Shown one piece after another: positions 55,815-64,000 of a DNA stretch of 64,000 bases. The position numbers were made by a program, and so were the translations under genes. The notes under the pieces are model-generated. The model did not search any database and had not been told where the DNA came from. It was given only the letters and a program-made list of their open reading frames with translations. This DNA comes from Marinobacter sp. DY40_1A1 (GTDB taxonomy: Bacteria; Pseudomonadota; Gammaproteobacteria; Pseudomonadales; Oleiphilaceae). The stretch spans positions 310,001-374,000 of the forward strand of contig NZ_VCHA01000003.1 of NCBI RefSeq assembly GCF_016597815.1, read 5' to 3'. How positions within the stretch are numbered: the stretch's first letter is position 1; the number at the start of each line of letters is the position of its first letter.

Positions 55815-58024
55815 CAGGCTTTCGACTTTCCTGTATCCGTTGGGTTTTCTGTGAGCTGCAAGCCGTGGATCACCAGGCGCTGATCCAGTTTTTCACGCAG
55901 GCCCGAAGGCTGGTGCAGGCCCATGCGTTGCAGTAATTCTGCATAACGCCCCTCTTCATCTTTGGCCCGAACAGCTTGCATGAGGGTTGCCAGTTTACCA
56001 CGACGGGTCGAAGTTTCGGCCTTGAGTTTTTTGAGGGCTTTACCAAGCACCAACTCCTGATCAGTAAAGTCCCGGCCAAAGGGAAACGGAGGGAACCAAT
56101 CTTTACCGCCAGCCTCAGCAAATGTTCTGGCAATGGCATCTGGCGTGTTGTTCAACCAACTGGCCGGCAAACGGAACTTCGCATCCACCTTGCCTGCTTT
56201 TTGCGCCTGCTCCAGAAGGCCCTGCTGAAAACGGGAATCTGCAATGCGGATCAGGCGCAGATAAACCTGCTCATCCGGCTGGCCACGCAGATCTGCCATA
56301 CCATACTCCGTAATCACCACATCCCGCAGATGACGGGGAATCGTACAATGACCATAACTGAACACAATATTGGACACCGCCCTGCCCCTGGCGTTTCGGC
56401 TGCTGCGCAAGGCAATAATCGACCGGGCACCAGGCAGCTCGTGCGCCATAGAGACAAAATTGTACTGGCCACCCACACCGCTGATCACCCGACCATCCTC
56501 AAGCCCGTCGGAAACCGCTGCACCGCCCAGGGTATACATCATTGCCGTGTTGATAAACCGACTGTGGATGCGCTGAGCTGCCTTGAGACGCTGATTACCG
56601 AAACGGTGATCATAAAGATGATTGATATAGCTGACACTGGTCATGCATATGCGATCGCGATCCTCATCGGAGAGCTCTCGCAGTGACTGGTAGAACTGCT
56701 GGGGGCCCACATAGAACCCTCCATGCATGGCAACTCCGCCAGTAAGCCTTTCACCAAGCGCCAGAGACGCCATTGCCTCTCTCGCCTCGGGATCATCCAG
56801 ATCGGCGTTGAGTGAATGGTCTCCTATCCGCAACCGGCCACCTTTAAATTCAACCGCGTCACGGAGAATGCCGTAACGCTTCAGCCAGGTTACATCCCGG
56901 GCCCGCATGGGTGAATCAATCAGCCCTTCCCGCCTCAGTACGTCGAGGGTATCGAGGGAAACCCGCTCTTCAATGTTGCCGTTGTTGATCAGTATTTGCA
57001 GGTCTGCATGATCATATACTTCACGCCGCAAAACCCCTGCTTCCATAAGGTACAGAAAGCCATCGACCATCATCTCGCTGCAACCATAGAGCCCTTTATC
57101 AAAGGGGCCGGTTCCACCTTCCTTTTCCGCCAGCGGAAACCGCTCCGCAACATTAAAATTGTCGTAAACAGCCCGCCAGGCGGCGTTATTCTTGTGACGC
57201 AATATGGTGCTGTGCACAAGCGCCGCCCCGAGAGAACCAATACCCACCTGCAGCGTGCCGCCATCTTTAAGCAGTGTGCTGGCGTAAAAGCCGATCATGT
57301 GGTCTGCGGGACTAATGGCCATCTGAGGCGCAGAGAACAGCGGGTACTCGGAAGCCTGATGCTCAAACACCATGTCAAACTCATCTTCCGCAATAGCCGC
57401 GTCGCGACCAAACCAGGGCATCTGACGATTAATTTCACCCACAATAGCCACCGGGGTTCCAGCCGTTTCCCGTTCCCTCAGCAGAGGCAGTAGGTCGAGG
57501 CTCAGGTCAGGGTTGCAACTCAGGCTTACCATGCCCGGCGCCCCATGCAGCTCGCCTGGGGCCACCATTTGCGCCACCACATTAACCCCGAGGTCCATAA
57601 GGTCACGAACGGCATGGGTATAGTTGGTCGACACGTAATGGCGCTGCTGACTGCGATTATTTAGGTAACTTCCCGCTTTGAAGAAAAACTCCGACACCTG
57701 AACATTGGGGGGCAGATTGTTCTTGTTAACATCCTGCGCATACTGAAGAACCGGAATGCCGCCATAGAGGCGCTCTGCAAACGGTCCCATAAAGCGCTTT
57801 TCCAGCGACGAGCTGCCGGAAGGTGCCAGCAACGAAAGGGCAGTAAAAATATGCAGATTTATTTCAGGATCGTCTTTCGCTCTCTGATAGAGCGCATTTA
57901 CGAAGCGGACAGGCTTTCCAAGACCCAGCGGTAACCCCAAGGTAATATTCTTGCCCACCCGGCGGATTACGTCATCCACGCAACGCTCCGTGTTATTTGA
58001 GCGCTGTTTGCTGCTTACCGCCAT
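55814..58024 (-). CDS. Acetyl-CoA hydrolase/transferase family protein (long form)
   Basis: 736 residues from the ATG at 58024, with GAGGA eight bases upstream; an ATG at 58045 has no ribosome binding site. Family motifs GVGGQYNFVSMA, AVSNIVFSYGHCTIPRHLRDVVITEYGMADLRG. Longer than the usual 500-550 residue CoA-transferases (succinyl-CoA:acetate CoA-transferase or 4-hydroxybutyrate CoA-transferase); the additional part is at the C-terminus (about residues 615-736), charged and helical. Substrate unclear. Confidence 0.85.
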   Translation of the reverse strand: MAVSSKQRSNNTERCVDDVIRRVGKNITLGLPLGLGKPVRFVNALYQRAKDDPEINLHIFTALSLLAPSGSSSLEKRFMGPFAERLYGGIPVLQYAQDVNKNNLPPNVQVSEFFFKAGSYLNNRSQQRHYVSTNYTHAVRDLMDLGVNVVAQMVAPGELHGAPGMVSLSCNPDLSLDLLPLLRERETAGTPVAIVGEINRQMPWFGRDAAIAEDEFDMVFEHQASEYPLFSAPQMAISPADHMIGFYASTLLKDGGTLQVGIGSLGAALVHSTILRHKNNAAWRAVYDNFNVAERFPLAEKEGGTGPFDKGLYGCSEMMVDGFLYLMEAGVLRREVYDHADLQILINNGNIEERVSLDTLDVLRREGLIDSPMRARDVTWLKRYGILRDAVEFKGGRLRIGDHSLNADLDDPEAREAMASLALGERLTGGVAMHGGFYVGPQQFYQSLRELSDEDRDRICMTSVSYINHLYDHRFGNQRLKAAQRIHSRFINTAMMYTLGGAAVSDGLEDGRVISGVGGQYNFVSMAHELPGARSIIALRSSRNARGRAVSNIVFSYGHCTIPRHLRDVVITEYGMADLRGQPDEQVYLRLIRIADSRFQQGLLEQAQKAGKVDAKFRLPASWLNNTPDAIARTFAEAGGKDWFPPFPFGRDFTDQELVLGKALKKLKAETSTRRGKLATLMQAVRAKDEEGRYAELLQRMGLHQPSGLREKLDQRLVIHGLQLTENPTDTGKSKA

Positions 58025-58197
58025 AAAGAGATCCTCATTGATCATTCAACATATAACTACTATCTGGGAATCATCACATGAGACATGCAGGCAGACAATG
58101 CACCAGATCATTAATCTGGCGTTAAACCAATGTATTGCGAGAAAAAGATATTACAAAGAAGGGTCGGATCAGGGGTGCGTGCAAGAGATATTAAGCA

Positions 58198-58355
58198 AAG
58201 GAGGTGATCAGGAATTGCAGACTACAGATTCAGAAATTCCATTTCAGATTCAGGCAGGCACCTTCATTAAGCAGCGCGATACCATGGTCAGCCTGAGCCG
58301 GCTGGGAGGCGTAGTGCTTGCCGTTATCGTTCGTGCGCACCAAAGAAAGGCTTAA
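58198..58355 (+). other. Strong ribosome-binding-site-like sequence with a 46-codon ORF
   Basis: AAGGAGGTGATC (58198-58209) is a perfect 12-base complement of the 16S 3' end. Six bases on, TTG (58215) opens a 46-codon frame to 58355. The ORF is antisense to the end of the secreted-protein gene at 58230-58559; I doubt it is a real gene. Confidence 0.3.
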
Positions 58356-58559
58356 CAAACGAGAGCCTATTTCGGCAACAGCAACCGCATCGGCATCGTC
58401 TTCATCAAAATCGCGGGACATCCGCTGGGGCAACTCGTAGACATATTCTACTGTCATGCTTTCGCTAGTCGCCTCAAACGCGCGCTCCGACGCCTCAGCG
58501 CGAACCACAAACGCGGCAACGTTGAGAACAAGCAATGTGACAAATATGCGGATAATCAT
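58230..58559 (-). CDS. Small secreted protein of unknown function
   Basis: 109 residues, with a probable signal peptide MIIRIFVTLLVLNVAAFVVRA and cleavage near A-E. The mature part is short and acidic (DFDEDDADAVAVAEIG). I do not recognise a family. No operon neighbours: gaps of about 205 and 244 bases on either side. No strong ribosome binding site before the ATG. Confidence 0.6.
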   Translation of the reverse strand: MIIRIFVTLLVLNVAAFVVRAEASERAFEATSESMTVEYVYELPQRMSRDFDEDDADAVAVAEIGSRLLSLSLVRTNDNGKHYASQPAQADHGIALLNEGACLNLKWNF

Positions 58560-58803
58560 GATACTTACAGCGACCTTTTAAAAGGATTAGAAGTTTACTC
58601 ACCCCATTGACTAAAGTCTAACCCCTCAGCGGCAAAAAGATGTGAAATCGCGCGCAGTCACGCCTCTTTTTTGTCACGCTTCTGCACACATTTTGTCAAT
58701 ATATGATCACCTATATTTCAGAATGTAACGACTTCCACGCTCAAAGCTGCCAATTCCTTTTGGCGTCAGAAACTTAGGGGAAACTGGAAATCTTTGACTC
58801 TTG

Positions 58804-59841
58804 CTAAGGGCAAGGGTAGGTAAATTCATGATGAATCGTTTCGAGAGCTTCCAACGTATCCTGGCTCAGGTTCACATTGCATGAGCCGAGGTTTTCCCGG
58901 AGCTGCTCCATGCTGGTCGCACCGATGATGTTACTGGTCACAAAACTGCGACTGTTTACATAGGCAAGTGCCATCTGGGCCGGAGACAAACCTATATGTC
59001 TCGCGAGTTCTGCATAGGCTCGAGTCGCATCTACCCCTCTTTCACTGGTATAGCGGCTGAACCGCTCATACAGGGTGAGTCGAGCCTTTTCCGGCCACTT
59101 ACCACCCATATACTTACCAGACAGCATACCGAAGGCCAGCGGCGAATAGGCCAGCAAGCCCGTTTGTTCCCGATGGGCTATTTCGGCCAGTCCCACCTCA
59201 AAAGAGCGGTTCAGCAGATTGTAAGGGTTCTGGATACTGGCAATTCGCGGCAAACCTTTCTCTCCAGCCAGGCGGAGATATTCCATGGCACCCCATGGTG
59301 TTTCGTTGGAAATTCCGATGTGTCGGACCTTTCCCGCCTTGACTAACTCGTCGAGCGCTTCGAGGGTCTCTTCAATTGGCGTGGACTTTTCCTTCGGGTC
59401 AGGCTGATAGCCGAGTTTGCCGAAAAAATTGGTGCTGCGATCCGGCCAGTGCACCTGGTACAGATCAATATAGTCTGTCTGCAGGCGCTTCAAGCTTGCC
59501 TCACAGGCCTCAACAATGTGATCTCGGGTAAGGCGGGGGCCATTTCGCAGGTAACTGAGCCCATTACCGGGCCCGGCCACTTTAGAGGCGATCACCAGAT
59601 CGTCCCGGCGACCACGCTGCGCCAGCCAGTTGCCCAGATAAGTCTCCGTCAGGCCCTGGGTCTCTGCCCGAGGCGGCACCGGGTACATCTCTGCGGCATC
59701 AATAAAATTCACACCTTCAGAGGTGGCATAGTCCAGCTGCTCAAAAGCTTCCTGCTCCGTGTTCTGCTCACCCCAGGTCATGGTGCCAAGGCATATAAGG
59801 CTGACATCAATGTCCGTACGGCCTAGCTTTCGGGTTTGCAT
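58804..59841 (-). CDS. tas: Aldo/keto reductase, Tas-like
   Basis: 345 residues, NADPH-dependent oxidoreductase fold (TIM barrel). N-terminus QTRKLGRTDIDVSLICLGTMTWG, FIDAAEMYPVPPRAETQG, the lysine/histidine region IDLYQVHWPDRSTNFFG and a C-terminal NIIGATSMEQLRENL. The Tas form EMYPVPP is recognisable. In E. coli Tas suppresses a tyrosine requirement; its physiological substrate is not fixed. CGGAG precedes the ATG. Divergent from the truncated PAP2 gene. Confidence 0.9.
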   Translation of the reverse strand: MQTRKLGRTDIDVSLICLGTMTWGEQNTEQEAFEQLDYATSEGVNFIDAAEMYPVPPRAETQGLTETYLGNWLAQRGRRDDLVIASKVAGPGNGLSYLRNGPRLTRDHIVEACEASLKRLQTDYIDLYQVHWPDRSTNFFGKLGYQPDPKEKSTPIEETLEALDELVKAGKVRHIGISNETPWGAMEYLRLAGEKGLPRIASIQNPYNLLNRSFEVGLAEIAHREQTGLLAYSPLAFGMLSGKYMGGKWPEKARLTLYERFSRYTSERGVDATRAYAELARHIGLSPAQMALAYVNSRSFVTSNIIGATSMEQLRENLGSCNVNLSQDTLEALETIHHEFTYPCP

Positions 59842-59956
59842 TGCGTCTCCGATTCAGGTTGTTGGGTGCGTCAAAAGAATGTCACAAGAGTGTCGCGGGC
59901 TTGTCGCCTGCAATCTCCATGGTTGAGACATAGTAATAAAAACCAGGGGGAACGTC

Positions 59957-60331
59957 ATGATGAAAACCGCTCAGGCACGCCGGGGTGCACGCAAACTTAA
60001 AGGCTCGCCCCCTGTGTCAGAAAGCAGCAAGGCATTCCGCTTATTTGAACTCGCAGGTCAGCGTGAATACGCCCTCTGCCAGCACATAAACAAAATTGCT
60101 GAGTTTTGGCCAGAAATGCGCTATTGCCAACTGGGAAGCCGGCTAGGTGATGGGTGGTTTTGGTACGCACTGATCTTGGCCACCCCCTTACTGGAGCGTG
60201 TTACTGGCCCGGGCCTGGCACTACTGCCCAGGCTAAACTCAATCAAACAATCTCAGCTGGGTGACCGGTGCATCATCATTGCGAAATCGCACTCCAAGCC
60301 CCAGCAGGCGAACCGGCCGCTCGCGATTTGA
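59957..60331 (+). pseudogene. Probable truncated PAP2-family phosphatase (N-terminal fragment)
   Basis: A 124-codon ORF with a strong ribosome binding site (AGGGGGAACGTC ATG). Residues 35-90 (REYALCQHINKIAEFWPEMRYC then SRLGDGWFWYALILATPLLERV) resemble the N-terminal part of PAP2-type membrane phosphatases, including SRLGDG.WY; the catalytic motifs (K..R.RP, SGH, SR..GVH) are missing. From about 60239 the frame runs antisense through the end of dinB, so the last thirty codons are not PAP2-like. I read this as a gene that lost its 3' part, with dinB now adjoining. The call rests on recalled family pattern. Confidence 0.55.
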
Positions 60332-61303
60332 AACCAGCTCTGTAAGTAGTGGCAGGTAGTCCTCAAACTCTGGCTCTTTAATATTCTCCCGCACGCGCTC
60401 CAGGGTGTGGGTAGAAAAATCGCTATAGCGTATTTTTATAAACAGCTTATGTATCGGCTTGTCCCGGCCCTTACGGGCAAGGCGGAGATTAAGGTCAGCA
60501 GTCAGTGACGCCAGCACAGTTTCACAAGCCGTCACATCTGGCAAATCCTGAGAAAACGTACGTTCCACGCTCACAGATTTGGCAATTCTGGAAACCACCA
60601 CTGGCCGCTCATCCCGGCCATGGGCCATTTCATGCAAACGATAGCCCTGCTTACCAAAACGCTCGATCAATACATCAACGCCCAACGCCTGCAAATCGCC
60701 ACATGTTTTAACGCCCAGCGCATGCAGTTTAGCCGCCGTTACCTGCCCCACGCCAAACAGTTTCTCAACCTTAAGTTCGCGGACAAACCCGTCTACCTCA
60801 TCAGGCTTGACCACAAACAACCCATCAGGCTTTTGCCAATCACTGGCAATTTTGGCAAGAAATTTATTGGGAGCGACCCCGGCAGAAATAGTGATGCCCA
60901 CTTCCTTTTCCACCCGTTCCCGCAGATAGCGGGCCATCAGTGTGGCGCTGCCCTTGTGATCGGTAACATCAGACACATCCAGAAAAGCCTCATCCAGAGA
61001 TAAAGGCTCAACCATATCGGTCAGCTCCCGCAGAATACCCATCACCTTCTGTGACGCCGCTCGATAACGGGCCATATCAGGAGGCACAGTAACCAGCCCC
61101 GGGCATAGCCGGCGGGCTTCACCACCCGGCATGGCCGAGCGCACACCGAAAGCCCGGGCTTTATAATTACAGGTAGTTACTACACCACGACCGCCTTCGC
61201 CGCCTACCGCCAGCGGCACTTCACGCAGTGTTGGGTCATCACGCATTTCAACTGCAGCATAAAAGCAGTCACAATCCACGTGGATGATCTTGCGTTGAGG
61301 CAT
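60239..61303 (-). CDS. dinB: DNA polymerase IV
   Basis: Y-family translesion polymerase. About 354 residues from the ATG at 61303 ([21 protein letters not shown]); an ATG at 61309 would add two. Catalytic motifs [10 protein letters not shown] and [11 protein letters not shown], with TPL-like [12 protein letters not shown], then little-finger domain and short C-terminus ending TQLRLFD (likely beta-clamp motif). No strong ribosome binding site. The LexA box 25 bases upstream and a TATAAA -10 overlapping it imply SOS control. Confidence 0.94.
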   Translation of the reverse strand: MPQRKIIHVDCDCFYAAVEMRDDPTLREVPLAVGGEGGRGVVTTCNYKARAFGVRSAMPGGEARRLCPGLVTVPPDMARYRAASQKVMGILRELTDMVEPLSLDEAFLDVSDVTDHKGSATLMARYLRERVEKEVGITISAGVAPNKFLAKIASDWQKPDGLFVVKPDEVDGFVRELKVEKLFGVGQVTAAKLHALGVKTCGDLQALGVDVLIERFGKQGYRLHEMAHGRDERPVVVSRIAKSVSVERTFSQDLPDVTACETVLASLTADLNLRLARKGRDKPIHKLFIKIRYSDFSTHTLERVRENIKEPEFEDYLPLLTELVSNRERPVRLLGLGVRFRNDDAPVTQLRLFD

Positions 61304-61327
61304 AATCATTGGGCTCGCGTCAATTTT

Positions 61328-61343
61328 CTGTACATTTATACAG
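61328..61343 (-). promoter_or_regulatory. LexA (SOS) box of dinB
   Basis: CTGTATAAATGTACAG on the minus strand, a perfect CTGT-N8-ACAG dyad, overlapping a probable TATAAA -10 of dinB. Between dinB and the divergent DUF1244 gene. Fits LexA repression of dinB. Confidence 0.85.
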
Positions 61344-61417
61344 CCTTGTATCTTAAAGTAAGATGCTGAGAATGTCAGGAACCCCAAGCCAACCATCAAA
61401 TCGCATATTGAGGCACC

Positions 61418-61696
61418 ATGTCGAACTCTATTCCAGACTCCAAGCGTACTGAAATTGAAGCTGCAGCTTTTCGCCGCCTGGTTAAACACCTGGGAGACAA
61501 TCCCGAGGTTCAGAACATTGATCTCATGAATCTGGCCGGGTTCTGCCGCAACTGTCTTTCCAAATGGTATCGGGCAGAAGCCAGTGAACGCGGTTTTGAG
61601 ATATCAGACCCGGCTGCCAGGGAAGAGATTTACGGCATGCCGTACGAAGAGTGGAAAGCCCTGCATCAAACAGGTCCCAAACAGGATCACAAGTAA
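61418..61696 (+). CDS. DUF1244 domain protein
   Basis: 92 residues, compact helical, with [22 protein letters not shown] around the conserved cysteine pair; family DUF1244, function unknown to me. GAGGC precedes the ATG. Its stop shares one base with the start of the HopJ-family gene (TAATG), so the two are probably coupled. Confidence 0.88.
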   Translation: MSNSIPDSKRTEIEAAAFRRLVKHLGDNPEVQNIDLMNLAGFCRNCLSKWYRAEASERGFEISDPAAREEIYGMPYEEWKALHQTGPKQDHK

Positions 61697-62082
61697 TGAA
61701 TGTAAATGAGGCTGTACGCATTCATCTGGCTTCAATAGGTGGCGGGCATGCCGATTTTGATGACACCCTGGCCCTGATAGAGCGGCACTTCGACTACAGC
61801 CCGGCAGGCTTTCATAACGGCCCTTTATTTAACGCCGCAGGTGACAACTCAGGTTCATGCAGAGTATTTGGCCTGGGCCTATACTGCACCCTCAATGAAG
61901 CAGACACGCTAAAACTGTTTGCTCAACATTATCAGCAGGTGCTAGACGACCCCGCTGGAGAAAGCCACAGCAACATTCGCCAATTCATGGGCACCGGCTG
62001 GTCTGGCATTCGCTTTGAAGATGCTCCCCTGCGCCTGCGCCGCCCTGCCGAGCCATCCATCAAGGAAGACACCCGTTCATGA
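61696..62082 (+). CDS. HopJ type III effector family protein
   Basis: 128 residues; the family name comes from a Pseudomonas syringae effector, but members occur in non-pathogens as housekeeping proteins and have no export signal here. Family pattern HFDYSPAGFHNGPLFNAAGDNSGSCRVFGLG. It overlaps minC by four bases (ATGA), so it forms a DUF1244-HopJ-minC-minD-minE run. Function unknown. Confidence 0.85.
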   Translation: MNVNEAVRIHLASIGGGHADFDDTLALIERHFDYSPAGFHNGPLFNAAGDNSGSCRVFGLGLYCTLNEADTLKLFAQHYQQVLDDPAGESHSNIRQFMGTGWSGIRFEDAPLRLRRPAEPSIKEDTRS

Positions 62083-62828
62083 GCAACACCACCACATCAG
62101 GGGTACAGCAGGTATTCCAGCTGAAAAGCGCCAGCGTTTCCATGACTGCACTGGAGCTGTATTACTTCGACAACGACGAATTTGAAGAGATGCTGAGGAA
62201 CAAAATCAGCCAGGCTCCCGGGTTCTTTCGGGATATCCCTCTTATCATCAGTCTGGAGAAATACGAAGGCCTCGACAGCGAGCTGGATTTCTTCAAGATA
62301 ATTGGTGCCTGCCGCCGCAACAGCATTCATGTTATCGGCGTTCGTGGCGGGAATGACGATCAACGCCGCCTGGCGCGCGGAGCCTCTCTGGCCCTGATGC
62401 CCGGAGGCGGGCAAAGAGACAGGGATCACCAAGCCACAGCCCAAGCAGCTGATTCTCCTGCAGCGCCCGCGCCGCAGACAATAAAAGAAGCCGCTCCCAC
62501 AAAAATCATCAACCAGCCAGTGCGTTCCGGCCAACAGGTTCACGCTCCCGATGGCGATCTGGTTATTCTGGCGCCGGTTCAGGCCGGCGCAGAAGTGCTG
62601 GCTGCGGGTAGCATTCATGTCTACGGCCCACTGCGCGGCCGGGCGCTCGCAGGCATTCATGGCTCGGAGTCCGCAAGAATTTTCTGCCAATCCCTTGAGG
62701 CAGAGCTTGTGTCCATCGCCGGACACTATAAAATCTCCGAAGATCTTCAGGACAACGGCTGGAAAAACGCTGTGCAAATTCAGCTCAGGGACGACTTGCT
62801 GGTGGTAGCACCACTGGACAAGGCCTGA
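62079..62828 (+). CDS. minC: Septum site-determining protein MinC
   Basis: Inhibits FtsZ polymerisation at the poles. 249 residues: N-terminal MinC_N domain (SVSMTALELYYFDNDEFEEML), an Ala/Pro-rich linker (residues about 110-145), and the C-terminal beta-helix with VRSGQQVHAPDGDLVILAPVQAGAEVLAAGSIHVYGPLRGRALAG. Overlaps the HopJ-family gene by four bases; minD 80 bases on. Confidence 0.95.
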   Translation: MSNTTTSGVQQVFQLKSASVSMTALELYYFDNDEFEEMLRNKISQAPGFFRDIPLIISLEKYEGLDSELDFFKIIGACRRNSIHVIGVRGGNDDQRRLARGASLALMPGGGQRDRDHQATAQAADSPAAPAPQTIKEAAPTKIINQPVRSGQQVHAPDGDLVILAPVQAGAEVLAAGSIHVYGPLRGRALAGIHGSESARIFCQSLEAELVSIAGHYKISEDLQDNGWKNAVQIQLRDDLLVVAPLDKA

Positions 62829-62908
62829 TACTGGAATCGAACAGAATAATTTGACCGGGCTATACAACCGGCTGACACGACGAATCCACGAGATACAGGA
62901 AACAAACC

Positions 62909-63721
62909 TTGGCTAGAATTATTGTCGTAACTTCAGGAAAGGGCGGCGTTGGTAAGACCACCACCAGCGCCTCCATAAGCACCGGTCTTGCCAAACGCGG
63001 CCACAAAACCGTGGTGGTGGATTTTGATGTGGGCCTGCGCAACCTCGATCTGATCATGAACTGCGAACGCCGCGTGGTGTATGACTTTGTAAACGTTATA
63101 CAAGGCGATGCAACGCTCAATCAGGCGCTAATCCGTGACAAACGGGTTGATACCCTCTACATACTCCCGACCTCACAAACCCGGGAAAAAGAAGCGCTCA
63201 CCAAAGAGGGTGTTGAAAAGGTCATTAACGAACTTGCCGAAACCTTCGACTACATTATCTGCGACTCCCCGGCCGGCATTGAGCACGGGGCTCAGATGGC
63301 GCTGTACTATGCGGATGAGGCCATTGTTGTTACCAACCCGGAAGTATCATCAGTTCGGGACTCCGACCGCATTCTTGGCATTCTGCAAAGCAAATCCCGC
63401 CGTGCGGAAATGGGTGAAGAGCCGGTTAAGGAGCACCTGCTCCTGACTCGTTACAACCCGGAGCGGGTCGAACGGGGCGAAATGCTATCCGTGGCAGATG
63501 TTGAGGAAATTCTCGCCATCCCTTTGCTGGGTGTTATCCCGGAAAGCCAGGTTGTTCTCAACTCCTCCAACCAGGGGTTGCCGGTTATCCTCGAAACTGA
63601 GAGCGATGCTGGCCAAGCATATGATGACGCCGTTGCACGCCTTCTGGGTGAGGAGCGCGAACACCGCTTCATGACCAGCCAGAAAAAAGGTTTCTTTTCA
63701 CGGATGTTCAAGGGGGGCTAA
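62909..63721 (+). CDS. minD: Septum site-determining protein MinD
   Basis: ATPase that recruits MinC to the membrane and oscillates with MinE. 270 residues, TTG start (AGGAAA upstream). Deviant Walker A VTSGKGGVGKTTTSA, DFDVGLRNLD, CDSPAGIEHGAQ, and a C-terminal amphipathic membrane anchor KKGFFSRMFKGG. Order minC-minD-minE. Confidence 0.97.
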   Translation: MARIIVVTSGKGGVGKTTTSASISTGLAKRGHKTVVVDFDVGLRNLDLIMNCERRVVYDFVNVIQGDATLNQALIRDKRVDTLYILPTSQTREKEALTKEGVEKVINELAETFDYIICDSPAGIEHGAQMALYYADEAIVVTNPEVSSVRDSDRILGILQSKSRRAEMGEEPVKEHLLLTRYNPERVERGEMLSVADVEEILAIPLLGVIPESQVVLNSSNQGLPVILETESDAGQAYDDAVARLLGEEREHRFMTSQKKGFFSRMFKGG

Positions 63722-63724
63722 CGG

Positions 63725-63976
63725 ATGAGTTTCCTCGACTATTTCAGAGGCAAGAAATCAAGCTCCGCCAATGTGGCAAAAGAGCGTTTGCAGATTATTG
63801 TGGCTCACGAGCGTGGGCAGCGCGATCAGCCCGACTACCTGCCGCAAATGCAGCAGGAAATACTGGCGGTTATTCGCAAATATGTCCAGATCAGCGATGA
63901 CATGGTTCAGGTAGAAGTAGACCGGCATGGTAGCTGCTCCGTTCTGGAGCTGAATGTCACCCTGCCTGAACGCTGA
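63725..63976 (+). CDS. minE: Cell division topological specificity factor MinE
   Basis: Stimulates MinD ATPase and drives the oscillation that clears MinCD from midcell. 83 residues: membrane-targeting N-terminus [11 protein letters not shown], the MinD-binding [16 protein letters not shown], and the dimerisation domain. Starts four bases after the minD stop. Confidence 0.97.
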   Translation: MSFLDYFRGKKSSSANVAKERLQIIVAHERGQRDQPDYLPQMQQEILAVIRKYVQISDDMVQVEVDRHGSCSVLELNVTLPER

Positions 63977-64000
63977 GCCCCTCAGCGCCCGGTGATACAA

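Noticed and set aside
58198..58209. Fragment of a 16S rRNA gene
   Set aside because: The match stops after 12 bases; the sequence beyond does not follow the 16S gene.
60239..61489. Longer dinB starting at the ATG at 61489
   Set aside because: It would place the LexA box and promoter inside the gene and add about 60 residues not found in the family.

Overview
The window looks like chromosomal core DNA of a marine gammaproteobacterium, most likely Marinobacter or a close relative. This is an inference from protein resemblance and gene order; no search was run. Several blocks follow the Pseudomonas order: mazG-relA-rlmD-cysM-(barA/gacS); pdxJ-recO-era-rnc-DUF4845-lepB-lepA next to mucD-rseC-rseB-rseA-rpoE; recJ-thrC-hom-dsbC-xerD; rplS-trmD-rimM-rpsP-ffh; and argF followed by a lone ABC ATPase. 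There are no rRNA or tRNA genes, insertion sequences, prophage or CRISPR arrays that I can see. Coding density is high, and only one stretch longer than 300 bases (33139-33573) lacks a gene.

Layout. 1-8.8 kb: minus-strand ppc (3' end outside the window), two small paralogous genes of unknown function, mazG, relA (stringent response), rlmD and cysM. 8.9-11.9 kb: a possible 30-codon ORF and the BarA/GacS-type hybrid kinase. 11.9-18.0 kb: pdxJ, recO, era, rnc, a DUF4845 gene, lepB and lepA, tightly packed with several 1-4 base overlaps. 18.1-20.9 kb: a large CHASE-PAS-GGDEF-EAL gene lying between lepA and mucD. 21.0-25.4 kb: the envelope-stress operon rpoE-rseA-rseB-rseC-mucD with a sigma-E-like promoter in front of rpoE. 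25.4-29.7 kb (plus): nadB, sdhE, cptA/ygfX, ygfZ and an HDOD gene. 29.7-33.1 kb (minus): ung, lysS and prfB, the last with its programmed frameshift. 33.1-33.6 kb: two long inverted repeats. 33.6-40.0 kb (minus): recJ, thrC, hom, dsbC, xerD. 40.1-43.6 kb (minus): rplS, trmD, rimM, rpsP, ffh. 43.8-50.0 kb (plus): a YpjD/CcsA-like membrane protein, a CorC-type protein, a Yip1-family protein behind an FNR/Anr-like site, a DUF1631 protein and a TonB-like protein. 50.0-52.6 kb: grxD, argF and an ABC ATPase. 52.8-58.0 kb (minus): an RstA/RstB-like two-component pair, an FKBP/SlyD-like isomerase overlapping an acyl-CoA hydrolase/transferase. 58.2-61.5 kb: a small secreted protein, a Tas-like aldo-keto reductase, a truncated PAP2-like gene abutting dinB, and dinB with a LexA box. 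61.4-64.0 kb (plus): DUF1244, a HopJ-family gene, minC, minD, minE.

The genes are mainly housekeeping (translation and ribosome maturation, RNA processing, amino-acid and cofactor synthesis, DNA repair, division-site placement) with global regulators (RelA, BarA/GacS, RpoE, RstAB-like, c-di-GMP turnover). I did not find a clearly new multi-gene system. The most interesting items are the two long inverted repeats between recJ and prfB, the 30-codon ORF with a strong ribosome binding site upstream of barA/gacS, the small paralogous pair near ppc, the partly degenerate EAL domain, the truncated PAP2 remnant beside dinB, and several readable regulatory sites (sigma-E, LexA, FNR/Anr and RstA-like).
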